Assembly: GCA_003049485.1 (NCBI GenBank)
Contig: PYST01000311.1
Location: forward strand, 1 to 45,753
Direction of reading: 5' to 3'
DNA from: Ophioceras dolichostomum
Lineage: Eukaryota > Ascomycota > Sordariomycetes > Magnaporthales > Ophioceraceae
DNA length: 45,753 bases
Shown: positions 1 to 10,809 of the stretch, one piece after another
Layout of the letters: every line of letters begins with the position of its first letter
Position numbering within the stretch: position 1 is the stretch's first letter
Translations under genes and position numbers: made by a program
Notes under the pieces: generated by a model
The model's database searches: none
What the model was told of the DNA's origin: nothing
What the model saw: the letters and a program-made list of their open reading frames with translations, nothing else

Positions 1-106
1 AGCTTCCATGGTCCCGAGCTTACAAATCTCCACCCTCTGAGGCATCTCCTCCGGACCTCTTGCGCCCTGGCCTGACACGCCGTGCGACATTTCCGCTATC
101 GGTGTG

Positions 107-476
107 ATGGCATGGCGTGGTGCAAGCCGTATGTTATGTCATCGCCTTCTGGAAGTGTTGTTTGTGTTGACTGATGATCACCAATCATCAGAGTTGTTGA
201 CCGCAAAGCCTCGAGTGACCACGAAGCTCTGGCCAAGTCACAACGTCAACGACTACGTCAACGATTACCTCAGTCAACGTCATCGACCTTCCACCTCTCC
301 TCGTACTTAAGGAGAGAGACTCTCTCGGCCTTTTCCATAGGACCTAGTTTAGAAGATAGATGAATTGAACCTGCCTTGGCAACCCCCTCTCATACCGCAC
401 GCGTGCAATCGCTTTCTACCTGGGCCTTCCAACAGGAAGCTTTGTGCAACGGCTGACTGTGGTCACCTTCTGTTGT
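107..476 (+). repeat. Two degenerate pieces of a STAND-gene 3' flank repeat
   Basis: Positions 107-160 and 433-476 resemble, in inverted orientation, the sequence just downstream of the NACHT-WD40 gene (31242-31318). The first piece shares the stretch around GTGGTGCAAGC and ATCGCCTTCTGGAAG. The second shares GGAAGCTT, CAACGGCT and ACCTTCTGTTGT. Identity by eye is about 75-85 percent. In the 31-kb copy the two pieces are contiguous; here they are about 270 bp apart and overlap slightly in content. No coding function is visible in 1-380. Confidence 0.5.
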
Positions 477-970
477 ATACAAATTGTTGTAGCATGGCGT
501 GCCTTGGTGTAACGACTGGCTGATGCAAGCGGGACAGAAAAGCAGATTGCTTGATCTCATCACAAGCAGGCAATTGGAGATGTACATTTAGAAACAGCCT
601 GTCTCTTATCCTGCTCCCCGAGTAGGATAGGGATTGCCAAAAGACAAAGACAAATCAAAGAACAAAGACGATCGCTTGCCTCCCTCGTCCACTCCAGGTG
701 AGAGGGGGAAGCAACAAGCTACATATAAAGCAAAGAGCAATGACCTCTAACTATCTGATCTTCGTCCCAAGGATGCTTTAGGCCATTTCTAGTCCTTATT
801 GTTTTCAACGTCCTTACCAAAGCGCGATCGGCCGGATAGCGTAATTGTGCACTCCTCAGCTCGCCCATTGCTACAACTATTTCCCCCAAGGAAGACTGCC
901 CTCAGTTTTATATCTGTTGGAAGGCCCAGGTAGCAAGCGATTGCACGCGTGCGGTATGAGAGGGGGTTGC
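379..970. repeat. MITE-like element with 58-bp terminal inverted repeats
   Basis: Positions 379-436 and 913-970 are inverted copies of each other with about one mismatch and a one-base indel. The outer ends read GCAACCCCCTCTC and GAGAGGGGGTTGC. The enclosed 476 bp encode no transposase. The right arm lies where homology of the neighbouring CHAT relic ends, so the element or its junction truncates that gene. No convincing target-site duplication is visible, so it could be a MITE or simply an inverted duplication. Confidence 0.5.
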
Positions 971-1503
971 TGTGGGACGAGGCGATGCGTGTAATTGATT
1001 ACGACGATGGTGTCGTCGCCTAGAGCCCTCATCAGGTCATTCTCGGATGGGGGCCCTCGGAGGCCATGTGCATGGGGACCCTCGTGGATCTTTTGCATCG
1101 TGCTCCGGAGCTGCTCTGTTGCTGCTCGATTCGCCAATTGACTTGAAATGGCATCCTCCATGCCCAGGGTGGAGGGCATAGCTCGAGCGCCGGAGCTGAT
1201 CCCTCTATTCATTTCCAACAGCTTTTGCCGATCTGCTATGAACGCAGCCCCCAGCTCCGGATCGAACTTGGACATGTCCATTTTCGGCTCCAGCATCAGA
1301 CTCGCAGTAATGTTGCGGCCGCGTTCGACGAGCTCCAGGACTTGGTATGGTGCTAGTCCGGATGCCACGGCCGATGCGGACGCCAAGGTATGGAGAGTCA
1401 AGTCGCCGGACGGTACGCTTTTCGTCGTCAGCGCCGTCAATGGCCGGAGCTGGACGACCTCACGGATGAATATAGCTGGCGCGTAAGTGGCAGTGTCGAG
1501 GAG
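950..1503 (-). pseudogene. TPR-CHAT protein fragment
   Basis: The minus-strand frame is open from about 1503 down to 877. It reads through a helical segment containing ASAVASGLAPYQVLELVERG and RNITASLML, then EQLRSTMQKI, and ends in GDDTIVVINYTHR. This order matches the linker between the TPR array and the start of the CHAT (caspase-like) domain in large fungal TPR-CHAT proteins, where the VVIN strand opens the CHAT fold. Nothing of the catalytic His/Cys region follows, because the frame runs into the inverted-repeat arm at 970 and then a stop. There is no ATG at the left end of the homology; an acceptor-like TAG precedes it. It is a truncated relic, not a functional gene. The family assignment comes from the local motif pattern and was not tested by a search. 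Confidence 0.55.
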
Positions 1504-1544
1504 CTAGCTAATCCAATACCAGACGTGCCTAGAATGTTGCTAGC

Positions 1545-3023
1545 TGAGCCCTGATTCCCTTCTCCAGACCGGCCTGGCACGCACTTATCACACACACCAC
1601 CCATTCAAATATTGCTACCGGCCAATGTAAATGTGTTCCAGCCGAGTCAGATGATCGGCATGCCTTCTCTGGTGCAGCCGTCAAGATTTTTCGAGTGTAC
1701 CCCTCCGTCCAACGTCCAGTATGCGCGTACCAGCCACAGGTGACGCTGGGCACGGTACGCTCGGCGACAAGGTGGACTGCGACGTTGACAGCAAGACTGG
1801 TTGCTAGTGTAGCATCAGAATTTTGGTCCAAATTTTGGTTGGGGCTGATGCCAAACATTTCTAGTGGTGGACCATGCCGGCCTGCCGCAATACCCACCAA
1901 CGCCGGTCTTTGCCGCCTGCACCTGGAGACGCTTGACCTGTGTCACGACGCAACGTATGGCTTGATATTGACTTCTAAAGCTGCATGAAGGAGAACAGAA
2001 TCTAACGAGAGAATCGCGTCTGGAAACGCGATGCTAAGTGCGGGGCATGGGCGGTCACGTGACAGATAGAGTGCACGGGGAGGAGTGGGCTAGGCCCGTG
2101 ACAACCTGCTTGTCTGTGAGGATCGGTGGCATCTCCTCTATAGCAGCATTCACAGCCTCTGTTAGAGCCGAAGCAGGGGAGCAGTCTTCATGTCCTGGGA
2201 AGACTTAGATTTCCGAAGCCAAGGCGCGGACAGCTTGCTGTAATGCGTCGAGGCTTCGCGTCACCGAGGGGGCTGCAGGAATGGGGAGTAAGTCGTGCGC
2301 TGTAAGGCCGTGAAAAATGAAACCGGTAATGATCGTGTCGCAGCGCTGGTTGTCGTTGTCGGACACGGTAATGTCATGGATGTTTCTGCTGCTGGTGTTG
2401 CAGTGTGGGATTCTGCCAGGGAATACCGCCCTTGCGGTAGTTCTGCCATGAGATACCGCCTTCGCTGCCACATCGAAAATCAATTGCCCGCACGCGCGAC
2501 AATTGATTCCTTTTCTCTTTCTTCCTTTAAGCCTAGATTCCAATTAATTGACGCGTTCTCTGAACTTTGCTTCCCAACAACGGTCAATGCCGTGGCAGCT
2601 GGAGTGACTTTTCTTGGGCCGACATTCCCCGTAAGCACATCCGCTGCATGGCACGGACTGACCGACAGCGTGACCACAAAGGGCGCTGGAGGTCGCGTTG
2701 TTCCGGACGTGGTCAAGTTTTGGCTCCGCTGGGCCCAAATCTCTTGCACCTTTCCAAGAATCTTCTCCATAGTCTACAAACGGGTATTGAGAATGCTGTC
2801 TGGAAGGATGTTAGGTTGGCTCGAGTTGTTGCTGCGTGAAGCCTTCGTTTTGCTTACCGATAAGCCCTGTCTGATCCAACAATGATAAACATGGCTCTCT
2901 CATGATGTCAGTCGCACCGTGGAAAATGTTGCTGGGCCCTTCGTTGGGAAGTCCCTCGCACATCGAGGCGTGGTGCAGCAAATGCGACACGGCCTTTTCG
3001 ACCATTCGGCGCCTTCCAAACAC
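1545..3023 (-). pseudogene. Unidentified coding relic split by a solo LTR
   Basis: Several minus-strand open stretches look protein-like. One ends at a TAA (2205-2207) after DALQQAVRALASEI and continues in the same frame with VFPGHEDCSPASALTEAVN and AAIEEMPPILTDKQ up to the LTR edge at 2104. Beyond the LTR (from 1940 down) reading continues in the matching frame with VKRLQVQAAKTGVGGYCGRP. The LTR target-site duplication is exactly at this break. The stop is TAA where CAA would keep the frame open, a C-to-T type change. Further right, 2480-3023 holds short open frames in other phases. I do not recognise the family. The continuity across the LTR is the main evidence that this was coding. Confidence 0.4.
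1941..2103 (-). mobile_element. Solo LTR, family A (163 bp)
   Basis: The element starts TGTCACGACGC and ends GCCCGTGACA on the plus strand. It is flanked by the 5-bp direct repeat ACCTG (1936-1940 and 2104-2108). Near-identical copies are at 27508-27670 and 39045-39212. TG...CA ends plus a 5-bp duplication are diagnostic of LTR-retrotransposon integration. No internal retroelement sequence remains. Strand is assigned by analogy with family B, whose pol-sense strand begins TGTCACGGGCC. Confidence 0.85.
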
Positions 3024-3063
3024 CCAGCCTACCCCGAGTGATGCGGGAAGGACCTGAAGTCAG

Positions 3064-3190
3064 AGAGGGCCCGTGCACTCAATTGATTGACTCGAAGGCC
3101 CTCTCCCAAATTGAGAAGGTAACCGTCGGTCACGTGAGGCGCTCAGGGCCTCTCTTCAAATTGGAGGCCCCGCCCCGCACCTCTGTTACA
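3064..3190. repeat. Short hairpin and degenerate direct repeats
   Basis: GAGAGGGCC (3064-3072) and GGCCCTCTC (near 3098-3106) form a 9-bp perfect inverted repeat around an AT-rich loop. A related unit, GGGCCTCTCTTCAAATTGGAG near 3149, imperfectly repeats GGCCCTCTCCCAAATTGAGA near 3098. The block lies just downstream of the BTB gene and could be the remains of a small repeat element or a 3'-end structure. Confidence 0.3.
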
Positions 3191-3226
3191 GAGATCTCTT
3201 TGGAATACATCCTCTTCTCTACCATT

Positions 3227-3898
3227 TTATACGTGCCCCCAGTGCCCTGTATTACCGAGCAGCGCCTCTTGCCCGTGCCGGTCTGCCTCGTCATCAAACG
3301 GCTGGGACCATGCTTCAGCCCAAGGAAGCAGTACGGCGGCCAAGTCGAACTTGTCCACCAGCACCGCCACCTCGAAGAGCTCCTGGAGGGACAGTATGGC
3401 GGGGAACAGGTGGAACTGAGAGTGGCCGGCCAGGAGGATGATCTCCAGCCCGCGGGGGTAGTCCTTTGGCAGCGAGACGGTCCAGTCGCTACCGTCCTCG
3501 GGCTTGCCTTCTTTCCACGGACCATAGAGCATTTTGCGGAACGCGTCGGATGCGCGAGACAGGGCCCGTGAGCAGACTACGAACGTTTTCTGATCGTCAC
3601 TCTCCCCGACCTCGAGGCGCAGGTCGCCGCGAGCGTCGATCATCACGGTGGAAGCGAGCTTAGCACTGCCCCCGGAAGCACTGGTAAAGACTGATCTAGA
3701 AGGAGACGAGGCAGAGCTTGTCGAGCTCGAGGCCATTTCACTTGCGCTAAAAGTAAAGGGGCTACTCCTGAGAGCACTGGCGGCGCTTAAACCAAAGAGA
3801 CCAAGACCACCAGTTCCAAGGGCAGGCGCTGCAGCACCTGCAGCGCTTGAGCCTCCATCATTTGGACCGAATAATGAAGAACCACTCTGGGATGCCAT
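3227..3898 (-). CDS. BTB/POZ domain protein (fungal type)
   Basis: The predicted protein has 223 residues. Residues 1-85 are low-complexity (Ser/Ala/Gly-rich) and probably disordered. From about residue 88 it follows the fungal BTB pattern: DARGDLRLEVG, then KTFVVCSRALSRASDAFRKML, the DW...LPKDYP turn, a helix with LEIILLAGHSQF, and FEVAVLVDKFDLAAVLLPWA. BTB domains mediate dimerisation and often link to cullin-3 ubiquitin ligases or chromatin; this protein's partner is unknown. The usual C-terminal region after the PWA helix is missing: the frame ends about 20 residues later in non-conserved sequence, so the 3' end may be truncated or may continue through an unrecognised intron. The start is the ATG at 3896-3898, the first in frame. 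Confidence 0.75.
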   Translation of the reverse strand: MASQSGSSLFGPNDGGSSAAGAAAPALGTGGLGLFGLSAASALRSSPFTFSASEMASSSTSSASSPSRSVFTSASGGSAKLASTVMIDARGDLRLEVGESDDQKTFVVCSRALSRASDAFRKMLYGPWKEGKPEDGSDWTVSLPKDYPRGLEIILLAGHSQFHLFPAILSLQELFEVAVLVDKFDLAAVLLPWAEAWSQPFDDEADRHGQEALLGNTGHWGHV

Positions 3899-4653
3899 GT
3901 CTGACAGCGTAGATAGAGTAAAATGAATTTGGCATCGAGGCGACTTCTAAAAGAACTGGGAGTAATGCCGCAGGGTGAAGGCTGTCGTGGGAAGCGTTTG
4001 GTAACGAAGGTCTGCGCTCCCACGAGACACAATGGAAGTGGTCGGCCTCCAGCATTGTTGGAGGCGGGGATGGTATTTCTTCTCTCCTTTTCTCTCATTG
4101 GCAGTGAATGTAGCACTAACCGGTTGACCTGCATGTTGTGCTGGCGCCGGTTGCGCACCTGTTCATGAGGCGACCAGTGGCCGAAAGCCCAGCCAAGGAT
4201 TCCGCCTACAGGAACAGCAGCTCATTGGTCGACGCGTCGGAAGATGCCAGGTCGGGTGGCACCTCGAGCCCTGGACACCGATGCGACGGGCGTAGAGCAT
4301 GAGGTCTTTTGGGTTCTGCCCGCATTGATTTGCTCTTGTGGCGAGCATAATGCAGAATCTTGAACAATATTTACAGCCTTACGCGTAGAGTCCTTTACCA
4401 ACTCTGCCTAGGTCGGACGCACCAGCATACAAGCTTTCCATCCCAACTGCCCGTCTTCGAGCGCCGACCTCGTCGTCTTCTTCCCTCTCGTGCAAAGAGG
4501 ACAATAATCTGCATAAACAAAGCTATACAGCCGGCACGGCCTGCCGACTTTCCCCCTGTGTACGGCGTCTCGCTGTGCCTGACAGTGCCTCTTGAGATAC
4601 AAGGCTAGATATCGCATCGTCAAATTCGCTGATGATGGCAATATACAGAGGCC

Positions 4654-7090
4654 CTAGTTCCGGCGGCGTGCCAATGTCCAACCTCCTTTCGGCTGGGATG
4701 GGAAACAGGACCCCCCGAGCCTCTTACACAGATGTTTGACGCACTTGAGGGACGGTGGAAACCGGGCCAAAACGTCGTCGAAGCCGTCGACATGCATAAA
4801 TCCCCGCTTGCTCTGAGCAATTTGCTCGAAGGAGCCTTTGTACCACTGCGGAAAGAGGCTGTCGGGTGGTCTGGACATTTTGTCGCAGAGGAAACCCCGT
4901 TCCCACGCCCGACGGCCGCAGAGCCAGAGGAGGACGTAGAAAAATGACTCCAGGTCGTGTCGGAAGGTATATGCGGCCTTCTGCAGGACCTCGATAGCCA
5001 TGAACTCCATTGTTCCGGTCTGGTGGCGCGCCCCTGACTTGCCACTGCCTACCTCCTTGGTCAGGTCAAGATCAATCAGCATTCCCGAGAATCTATTTGC
5101 ACGATGTGGATCTGTAATGACGATGTTGTTTTCTGAGATGTCTCTGTGCAGAATCTTCCCAACCAGGTACAGAGACCGATGGGCCTTAATGGTGTCGCGG
5201 AGGGCGGTGAGGAGTTCGGGCAAAGTGGTGAAGCTGACAAGCGCTCGACCTGCAGGAGAGATGGCGAGGCAGCCGAACAGGCGATTATCGTACACATCAC
5301 GGCTCAGCTGGTATAGGCTAGTGGGAGAGTCGGCGTCGGAGTCGGCTTTCACCTCATGGCGAAGACCAGAAACTTGGCTGCTAGCCCTTCGCCTTTTGGC
5401 CGTCGTAGTGTCTTCGTCGCTGATCGATCCTCGTTTTCGTGCCAGAGACTCAGCTAGGCTGCTAGCCGACCCTGTCCTTTCGGCCATCTCAGCAGTGCCG
5501 ACTTGCAGCAGCCAAAGCGATTGCGAAAGGAGCGAGCGGAAATATGTGAACTCGGCCCCAGCGGGACCATGAATCGTCCACGGCCGACCAAAGGTCAGAC
5601 CGCTGCGGAGGTCGGCGATGCTCGTAATGCTCTGGTATCCCACCAACAGGGCGATGCCCTCGACGCCTTTTTCATGGGCAAGCCCGAGGTGATCCGCCTC
5701 GGGGGCCCGCTTGTCCGAGGTCCAGAAGAACTTCACGACATTAGCGTGGTCCGTCGTCCTGAAGACAGTGGTCCTCCGACACACGACCGCTCTCTGCTTG
5801 ACGAACGATTCCGGGTCAAGCTGCAGCTTCCTCTTCTTGCCGCTTACATCTCTCGTTAAGGTGATGATGCGCTTCGTGCCTCTGCAGTCGGTGAAGGTGT
5901 CGAGGCCAAGCTCTTCGTCGCTCATGAATGTGTATCCGGCCAGGGACAAGATGAATTTGTCGGGCTCCTCATGGATGTCGAACTCGCCAGAGCTGTAGGG
6001 GCCTGACCTATCAAAAACCCAAAGCTCCATCGTGGTCCCGTGCAGGAAAAACCCGTGTGCAAATCGACGGGTCGGCTGGCTCGTGAACAAATCACGCTTG
6101 TAGCGGGAGAGTTGCAGCAGGAGCTCCTTAGGCCCTGTGTGCGACTCTTTATGCTCCCCGATAACAAGGATGTCTTGCCAGTCGTGCTTCGTAGTCCTTT
6201 TCACCTGCTTGCGCTTCAGGAAGATGTCGAGTTGCCATTGGGCTTCGCCACCCGTCATGCTCTTCGTGCTTTCGGCGTGGTAGTAGATGTTGGCGCCGAA
6301 GGGGAAGTCGTCCTGAAACTGGGCCAGCCATGCCCAGACATCGTCCTGGGTTGGAGGATCGGGAAAGTCGGCCCATCATCCGTCGACATGTCTTGGCATG
6401 ATCAACTGGTAGATGTTCTTGCACCGCTCAGTCCATGACCGCTCCTCGAAATACTTGTCGAAAAAGCCGTCCACGCCACGGAAGATGCGACGGCCCAACT
6501 CGTACAAGAGTGCCTGGTCCACTATCTTCTTGGTCTGCTCCTTGTCTTGAAACGAGGACGTGGAACGGATGACTAGTGTGCCGTCGAATGACGCCGAGAT
6601 GCTTCGAGGAGGGGTTTGTTGGAAGGCGGCGATCGGCCGAGGAGGTGGAGTAGATTCGGTGACAGCATTGTACACTTGGTCCCAGATGAGCGTATCGGCA
6701 TTGTCGGTGGTGACGGCGGCTGTGAGGAGGGGTTTGATGCGACTGAGATCGAAGTCGTCGGAATTGATGGCAGAATTCAGTCTCGACAGATCCCCGGAGA
6801 AATTCTTGCCATGGCCGTTGGAAGGGAGCAGACGGGCAGCCTGAAGGATCTACAACGTTGGGAGAAGGATAAGGGCGAGATTCTGGAGGTCTGATAATGG
6901 TTAGAAGGGACACCATGGGCGACGTCGTGTGTTCTTTCATACCTTCGCGCCCAAGCTGCTCCAGCGCGTCTACATTGCAGGAGACGCCCTCGCCGTCACA
7001 GACAGCACTAAAAGATGCGCGGAATCTATCAAGGCCTTTGCTAATAGGATTGTCCTTGATGAGTTTTGACCGATTTTGATCAGTCCTCAT
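4654..7090 (-). pseudogene. FunK1 fungal protein kinase with an in-frame TGA
   Basis: The gene has two exons, 6914-7090 and 4654-6849. An intron of 64 nt (GTGTCC...GTAG, 6850-6913, containing CTAAC) keeps phase. The stronger-looking GTATGA donor at 6942 would put exon 2 out of phase by one. The N-terminus holds the FunK1 leader (LSRLNSAINSDDFDLSRIKP; RRIFRGVDGFFDKYFEE). The kinase core is clear: HRDISENNIVI (catalytic loop), LIDLDLTKE (DFG-equivalent), GTMEFMAIEVL (activation/APE region) and RHDLESFFYVLLW. A TGA at 6376-6378 interrupts the frame at about codon 217, between PRHVDG and WADFPDPP, and homology continues in the same frame on both sides. CGA-to-TGA would explain it. Without the stop the protein would have about 790 residues; an internal ATG at 6258 could give 534 residues that keep the kinase core. 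It could be a pseudogene, a polymorphic null allele or a base error. Confidence 0.8.
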
Positions 7091-8993
7091 CGCCGATGAA
7101 ATTACCACTATGGTAATGGAAGCGAGATATGATAGAGAAAGTCGCGGTTCGTGTCGGTCAAGACGCAAAAGAAAATGATGGATGATTGCGAGGAAAAATT
7201 GTGTGTCGATCGTGCCTGCACGGGAGAAAGATTCCGAGAGGGTAGACGGCGCGCTCGCGGCTGGGGCGACGATTCGTCGTCGGCGTTGGTCGTCGCGAAC
7301 GTGTCGTCTGAGGGGTGGCCGCATTTACTTTTTCGAGTCGCTGTCTGATTCAAAGATGAAGACAAGTTGTCGCAAGGTGAGACGAGCGGCGCACGGACCA
7401 CTACCCACGCCAAAGCCCCGCGCAAACTATGATTGTGGCGCAAACCACGACAACGTTACGGCGCCCCGGTCGGGCCAATCATAGCCAGAGTTTCTGCCGT
7501 TAATACAAACAAGTATCCAATCAACGTAAGGTTTTCTGCCAAAGTCGAAAAAATCCACCATATAAGAAAGAAACCAATAGAATGAAATCTTGGGCGACGA
7601 AGTCGGACTCTGCACCTCCTCGTGGTGTCGCCTGGAAATTTAGTTCGCCGAGGCCAAGCAGAGACGCAACCAGCCTTTGGCAAGCTACGGTAAGTAGGTA
7701 CCCCTTTGGAGGCCCGCGAGATTGGGACCCTCGCCACCTCGCAGGGGAGCTACCTACTTCCTCTACAGGCCAGGCGGAGGAACAAAGGGTTGGCGGCGAA
7801 AAACTTGCGTTACCGGGAGATAGGGCAGACGAAGTCAATACGAGGGCTTTTAAGCTCCCCCGTTATCTATATCTAGGAGGACGCTATGGGTTTCTGAGGT
7901 GGTTTTTCCGCGGTTTCGTGGTTTTTTCCTCAGTACTAAATCTTGTGAGCCTCAGCCGATAATGGTTCGGGGTAGGGTTTAGGGCAAATGCGCTTGGAGT
8001 AGTGGGCCAAACACCTCCGAGGACGATACTTGTAATAGCCAAGGCCGACAAAAGTCTTCATAAGCTCTAAGCTTGCATAGGACCTTTAAATAAACGAGAG
8101 AGAGAGAGAGAAAAAAAAAAGAAATCTTTCTGCCAGTGCTCGCATGCGTCCAATTAAAACTGGAAATTCTGCCACAACGGAGTTTAAGCACCAATCACTG
8201 TGAGCTTTTCTGCCGTTCTCAGGAACAAGAACCAATACGGGCGAAGCTTTCTGCCGTGGCAGAGCATGGAAGCATATGGCCCAAATCATTCTGCTATGCC
8301 AAAACTCCACGCGGGCAGATTGAAGACAGTATTGGGAAGAAGATTACCTATTACGATGTGGAGAGCCGCGGGTAACCGAGGAGCGCGTCTTGGCCCGGGG
8401 AGCCAGAAAACGACGAGTGATGATGCGTGGTCAGAAAGAATATCGTCTCTTATCTTTCAAATATTCTTGGTTTGGCCTCCATGCGACGGCGCGAAGCACC
8501 GGCCTTTCTACTTGCAACTGAGCCGCTTACAGACTCTGAGAGGATGCGATGACGCTAGCTTCTTTGCCTCGAAGCTTAACGATACGCCAACTATAGAAAA
8601 CAGCAGAGGGGGTATGACTTCGTTGGACGTAACGGGGCCATCCACCGACTAGCAATAGCATCGCACTGTTCCTCTCTCCCTTCATACCCTTTTCTCCTCC
8701 CAACCTGTCTCATCTTCTGATGTGTCGGATCTTTGTCTGGTGCCACATCCCAATATCGCCAGCACCAGCATAACATCCCACAAAACTGCCTCGAGCCTGC
8801 CATCTTAACCTAGCCGCTCCTTCCGGAGTTCGTATCTGCCTTGCCATCGCCCCCTAGAGGAGCATAGTGTGCTCATTGGCTGTCTTGTGATGACTCACAA
8901 GTCATAAGCAGCGAGGCCACACTACAAGGCCGTTCTTCCTTGCCGACTTAGTGTTCCATGCTGTGCTAGTCAACATCCACTCCAACATGCCGG
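7091..8993. other. Intergenic, no gene recognised
   Basis: This stretch is upstream of the FunK1 gene. It has a (GA)n run with poly(A) near 8095-8120 and short unsupported open frames. No coding, RNA or transposon signature was recognised. Confidence 0.6.
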
Positions 8994-10270
8994 ATGCACC
9001 CTGCGGAAGCTAATCCGGTTGGGTCAAATCAGGTCAACCCTCCTCTGCCTTCCGTTGTATCACAATCGGTCCGACCACGACGAGCAGTGGGAAGAGGCCT
9101 CCTTAATCAAGCCTCTGATGGACTCTCCGACGGACGAGAGAATCTCCCTGGCTTCTGCATTGACGCTAACGACGTTCAGGCGGCGTTGTGATAGGTCAAG
9201 ACGGACCGGCCGTAGTGCCCCATGCAGACACCAAAGGCGACTTCCGACGAAAGGGAAGGGGCAGGCGCATTGAGAGCGCGGTCGAGCAAGTAAGCAGGTG
9301 CGAGTGTCGAGGCGAAGGTATGCGGGTCTGAGCCGCTCAACGATGATTAGAGCCATAAACGAACGGGAACAGCCCTCTGACGTCGGGAAGGAGACACGGA
9401 CGCCTTGGGCCCTAGCCTGTGTGAAGCCGCTGCTGCTCGGGCTTGGCTTCGGGTGTCAGTCGCGAGAGGGATGCGGTATGCTGCTCGGCAATTTCTGCAG
9501 CAGCTCCTGCCCGTCAGGCGAATTGGGGTGGTCGGGACTTTCCGTTGTCGCCGTGCGAGTGCAAGGATTGATGGTCGGGGCCGTTTTTCGTGTAGCGCCT
9601 GCTCTTCTCCCTCCTCACATCCCTTCGCCCATGTTTCGTCCCGCCATTCTTCAGCTCTGGTGAAGTCGAATTCAGATCTGGTCAGCTCCAGGTGTGCGTT
9701 GGTCGAGTCGAGCTTCGCCCAGATCGGCTGCAGCTCACGCCTGAAGCATAGACTAGAAGCTCTCACATTCGCGCAGCCTCTTCTCGGAGCTCAAGCTCAA
9801 GCTCGAAGGTAAACTCCTTGCGGCGACAATAGAACATGCTCCATTTATGGGAGTGTAATTGCACCGCCAACGTCTCTCGTGGCTTAGAATGCCTGTGCTG
9901 CCTTGAGGGGTTCACCAGCGTGGGTGGGGGCGAGCGAGCGAACAACCTGCGTAGTCAAAGGAAATGCTCTCTTGCCGGAAGCCTCCGCATTCTTCTTCAC
10001 TTCCCTCCCAGGGTTGTCCAGTGGATTCTCGGGTCTTTCGTCAGCCGGGAACCATGCCCGAGGCGGGCGGGGGACCTGTCCGAAAACCAGGCATTTGACT
10101 ATGCCAACAGCATTAGCTTGAGCATCCAGGTGTGGCCCGACGATTGCGCTATTGGTCGATGTACGCCCTGGGAAATGAAAGGGGCATTGCTCGATGCGAA
10201 ACCGTGTCGAGAGCAAGTAGAGGTGCAGAATGATGGGCGGCCTTGGTAGTGGAGCGCGAAGGCTTGGTAA
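8994..10270. other. No confident gene; one short dispersed repeat
   Basis: Open frames on both strands here (up to 139 codons) match nothing I recognise and overlap one another. Positions 9258-9305, read on the minus strand, match 27783-27830 at about 45 of 48 bases (core CTTACTTGCTCGACCGCGCT). That shared piece may be retroelement leader sequence, because the 27.8-kb copy lies beside a family A LTR. Confidence 0.45.
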
Positions 10271-10486
10271 CAAGACGAGCAAGTAGAAGTAGTAGTAGTA
10301 GTAGTATTTAACGTCAGTGGGCCACGTGGCTAGTGAGCCAGGTCACGTAAATACCCGAAGCCTCCTTGGGGCATATGACGCGCCTAAGCTACGGCAAAAA
10401 AAGTAAAGTACATGTTTCCGTCCGCTTAAGCGTTGCGAGGGCCCTTAGGCCTTAGTTTCTATGGCAGGCCACCAAGACGAGCAAGT
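10271..10486 (-). mobile_element. 5'-truncated LINE 3' end with 14-bp target-site duplication
   Basis: Positions 10285-10472 are a copy of the LINE 3' untranslated tail, about 188 bp. It matches 42276-42462 and two copies near 29.7 and 30.2 kb. On the minus strand the copy ends in a (CTA)n microsatellite. It is flanked by the perfect direct repeat CAAGACGAGCAAGT (10271-10284 and 10473-10486). Extreme 5' truncation, a simple-repeat tail and a variable-length duplication are the signature of target-primed reverse transcription. Confidence 0.9.
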
Positions 10487-10809
10487 CGCGGGGCTCTTGG
10501 GGACCGTGCACGAGCCGGTCACGTGGTGGGGCGTGGGCCAGTCAGGAAACGGGACGGCGGACAGGAACACATGGATTACAGGCCCCAGGGCAGCGCATTC
10601 TGGGCTTCTCTAGGCTTGGAGGACGGTGAGCTACTGCAGGCAGTTGTGAAGGATGAGGTACCTCGAGGATTCGTGACTCGCACAGACAACTTAACGGGGC
10701 CGCAACTGCTGACGGACTTGAGCGCACACAGTTCCAACCATCGCAGCCGGCCGACGAAATCCACTACATCACCAGCCGCGCCGACCACATACCTCCCAAC
10801 TCATTCAAC

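Noticed and set aside
877..949. Continuation of the CHAT relic into 877-949
   Set aside because: This part is the inverted-repeat arm and flanking sequence; the frame stays open by chance and no CHAT homology is visible.
6850..6942. 93-nt FunK1 intron with the GTATGA donor
   Set aside because: It leaves exon 2 out of phase by one base; the 64-nt alternative keeps the frame. A frameshift in exon 1 remains possible.
9052..9069. 18-base near-match CCGTTGTATCACAATCGG to 27827-27844
   Set aside because: One mismatch over 18 bases in a 45-kb window is expected by chance and it is in the wrong orientation relative to the 48-bp repeat.
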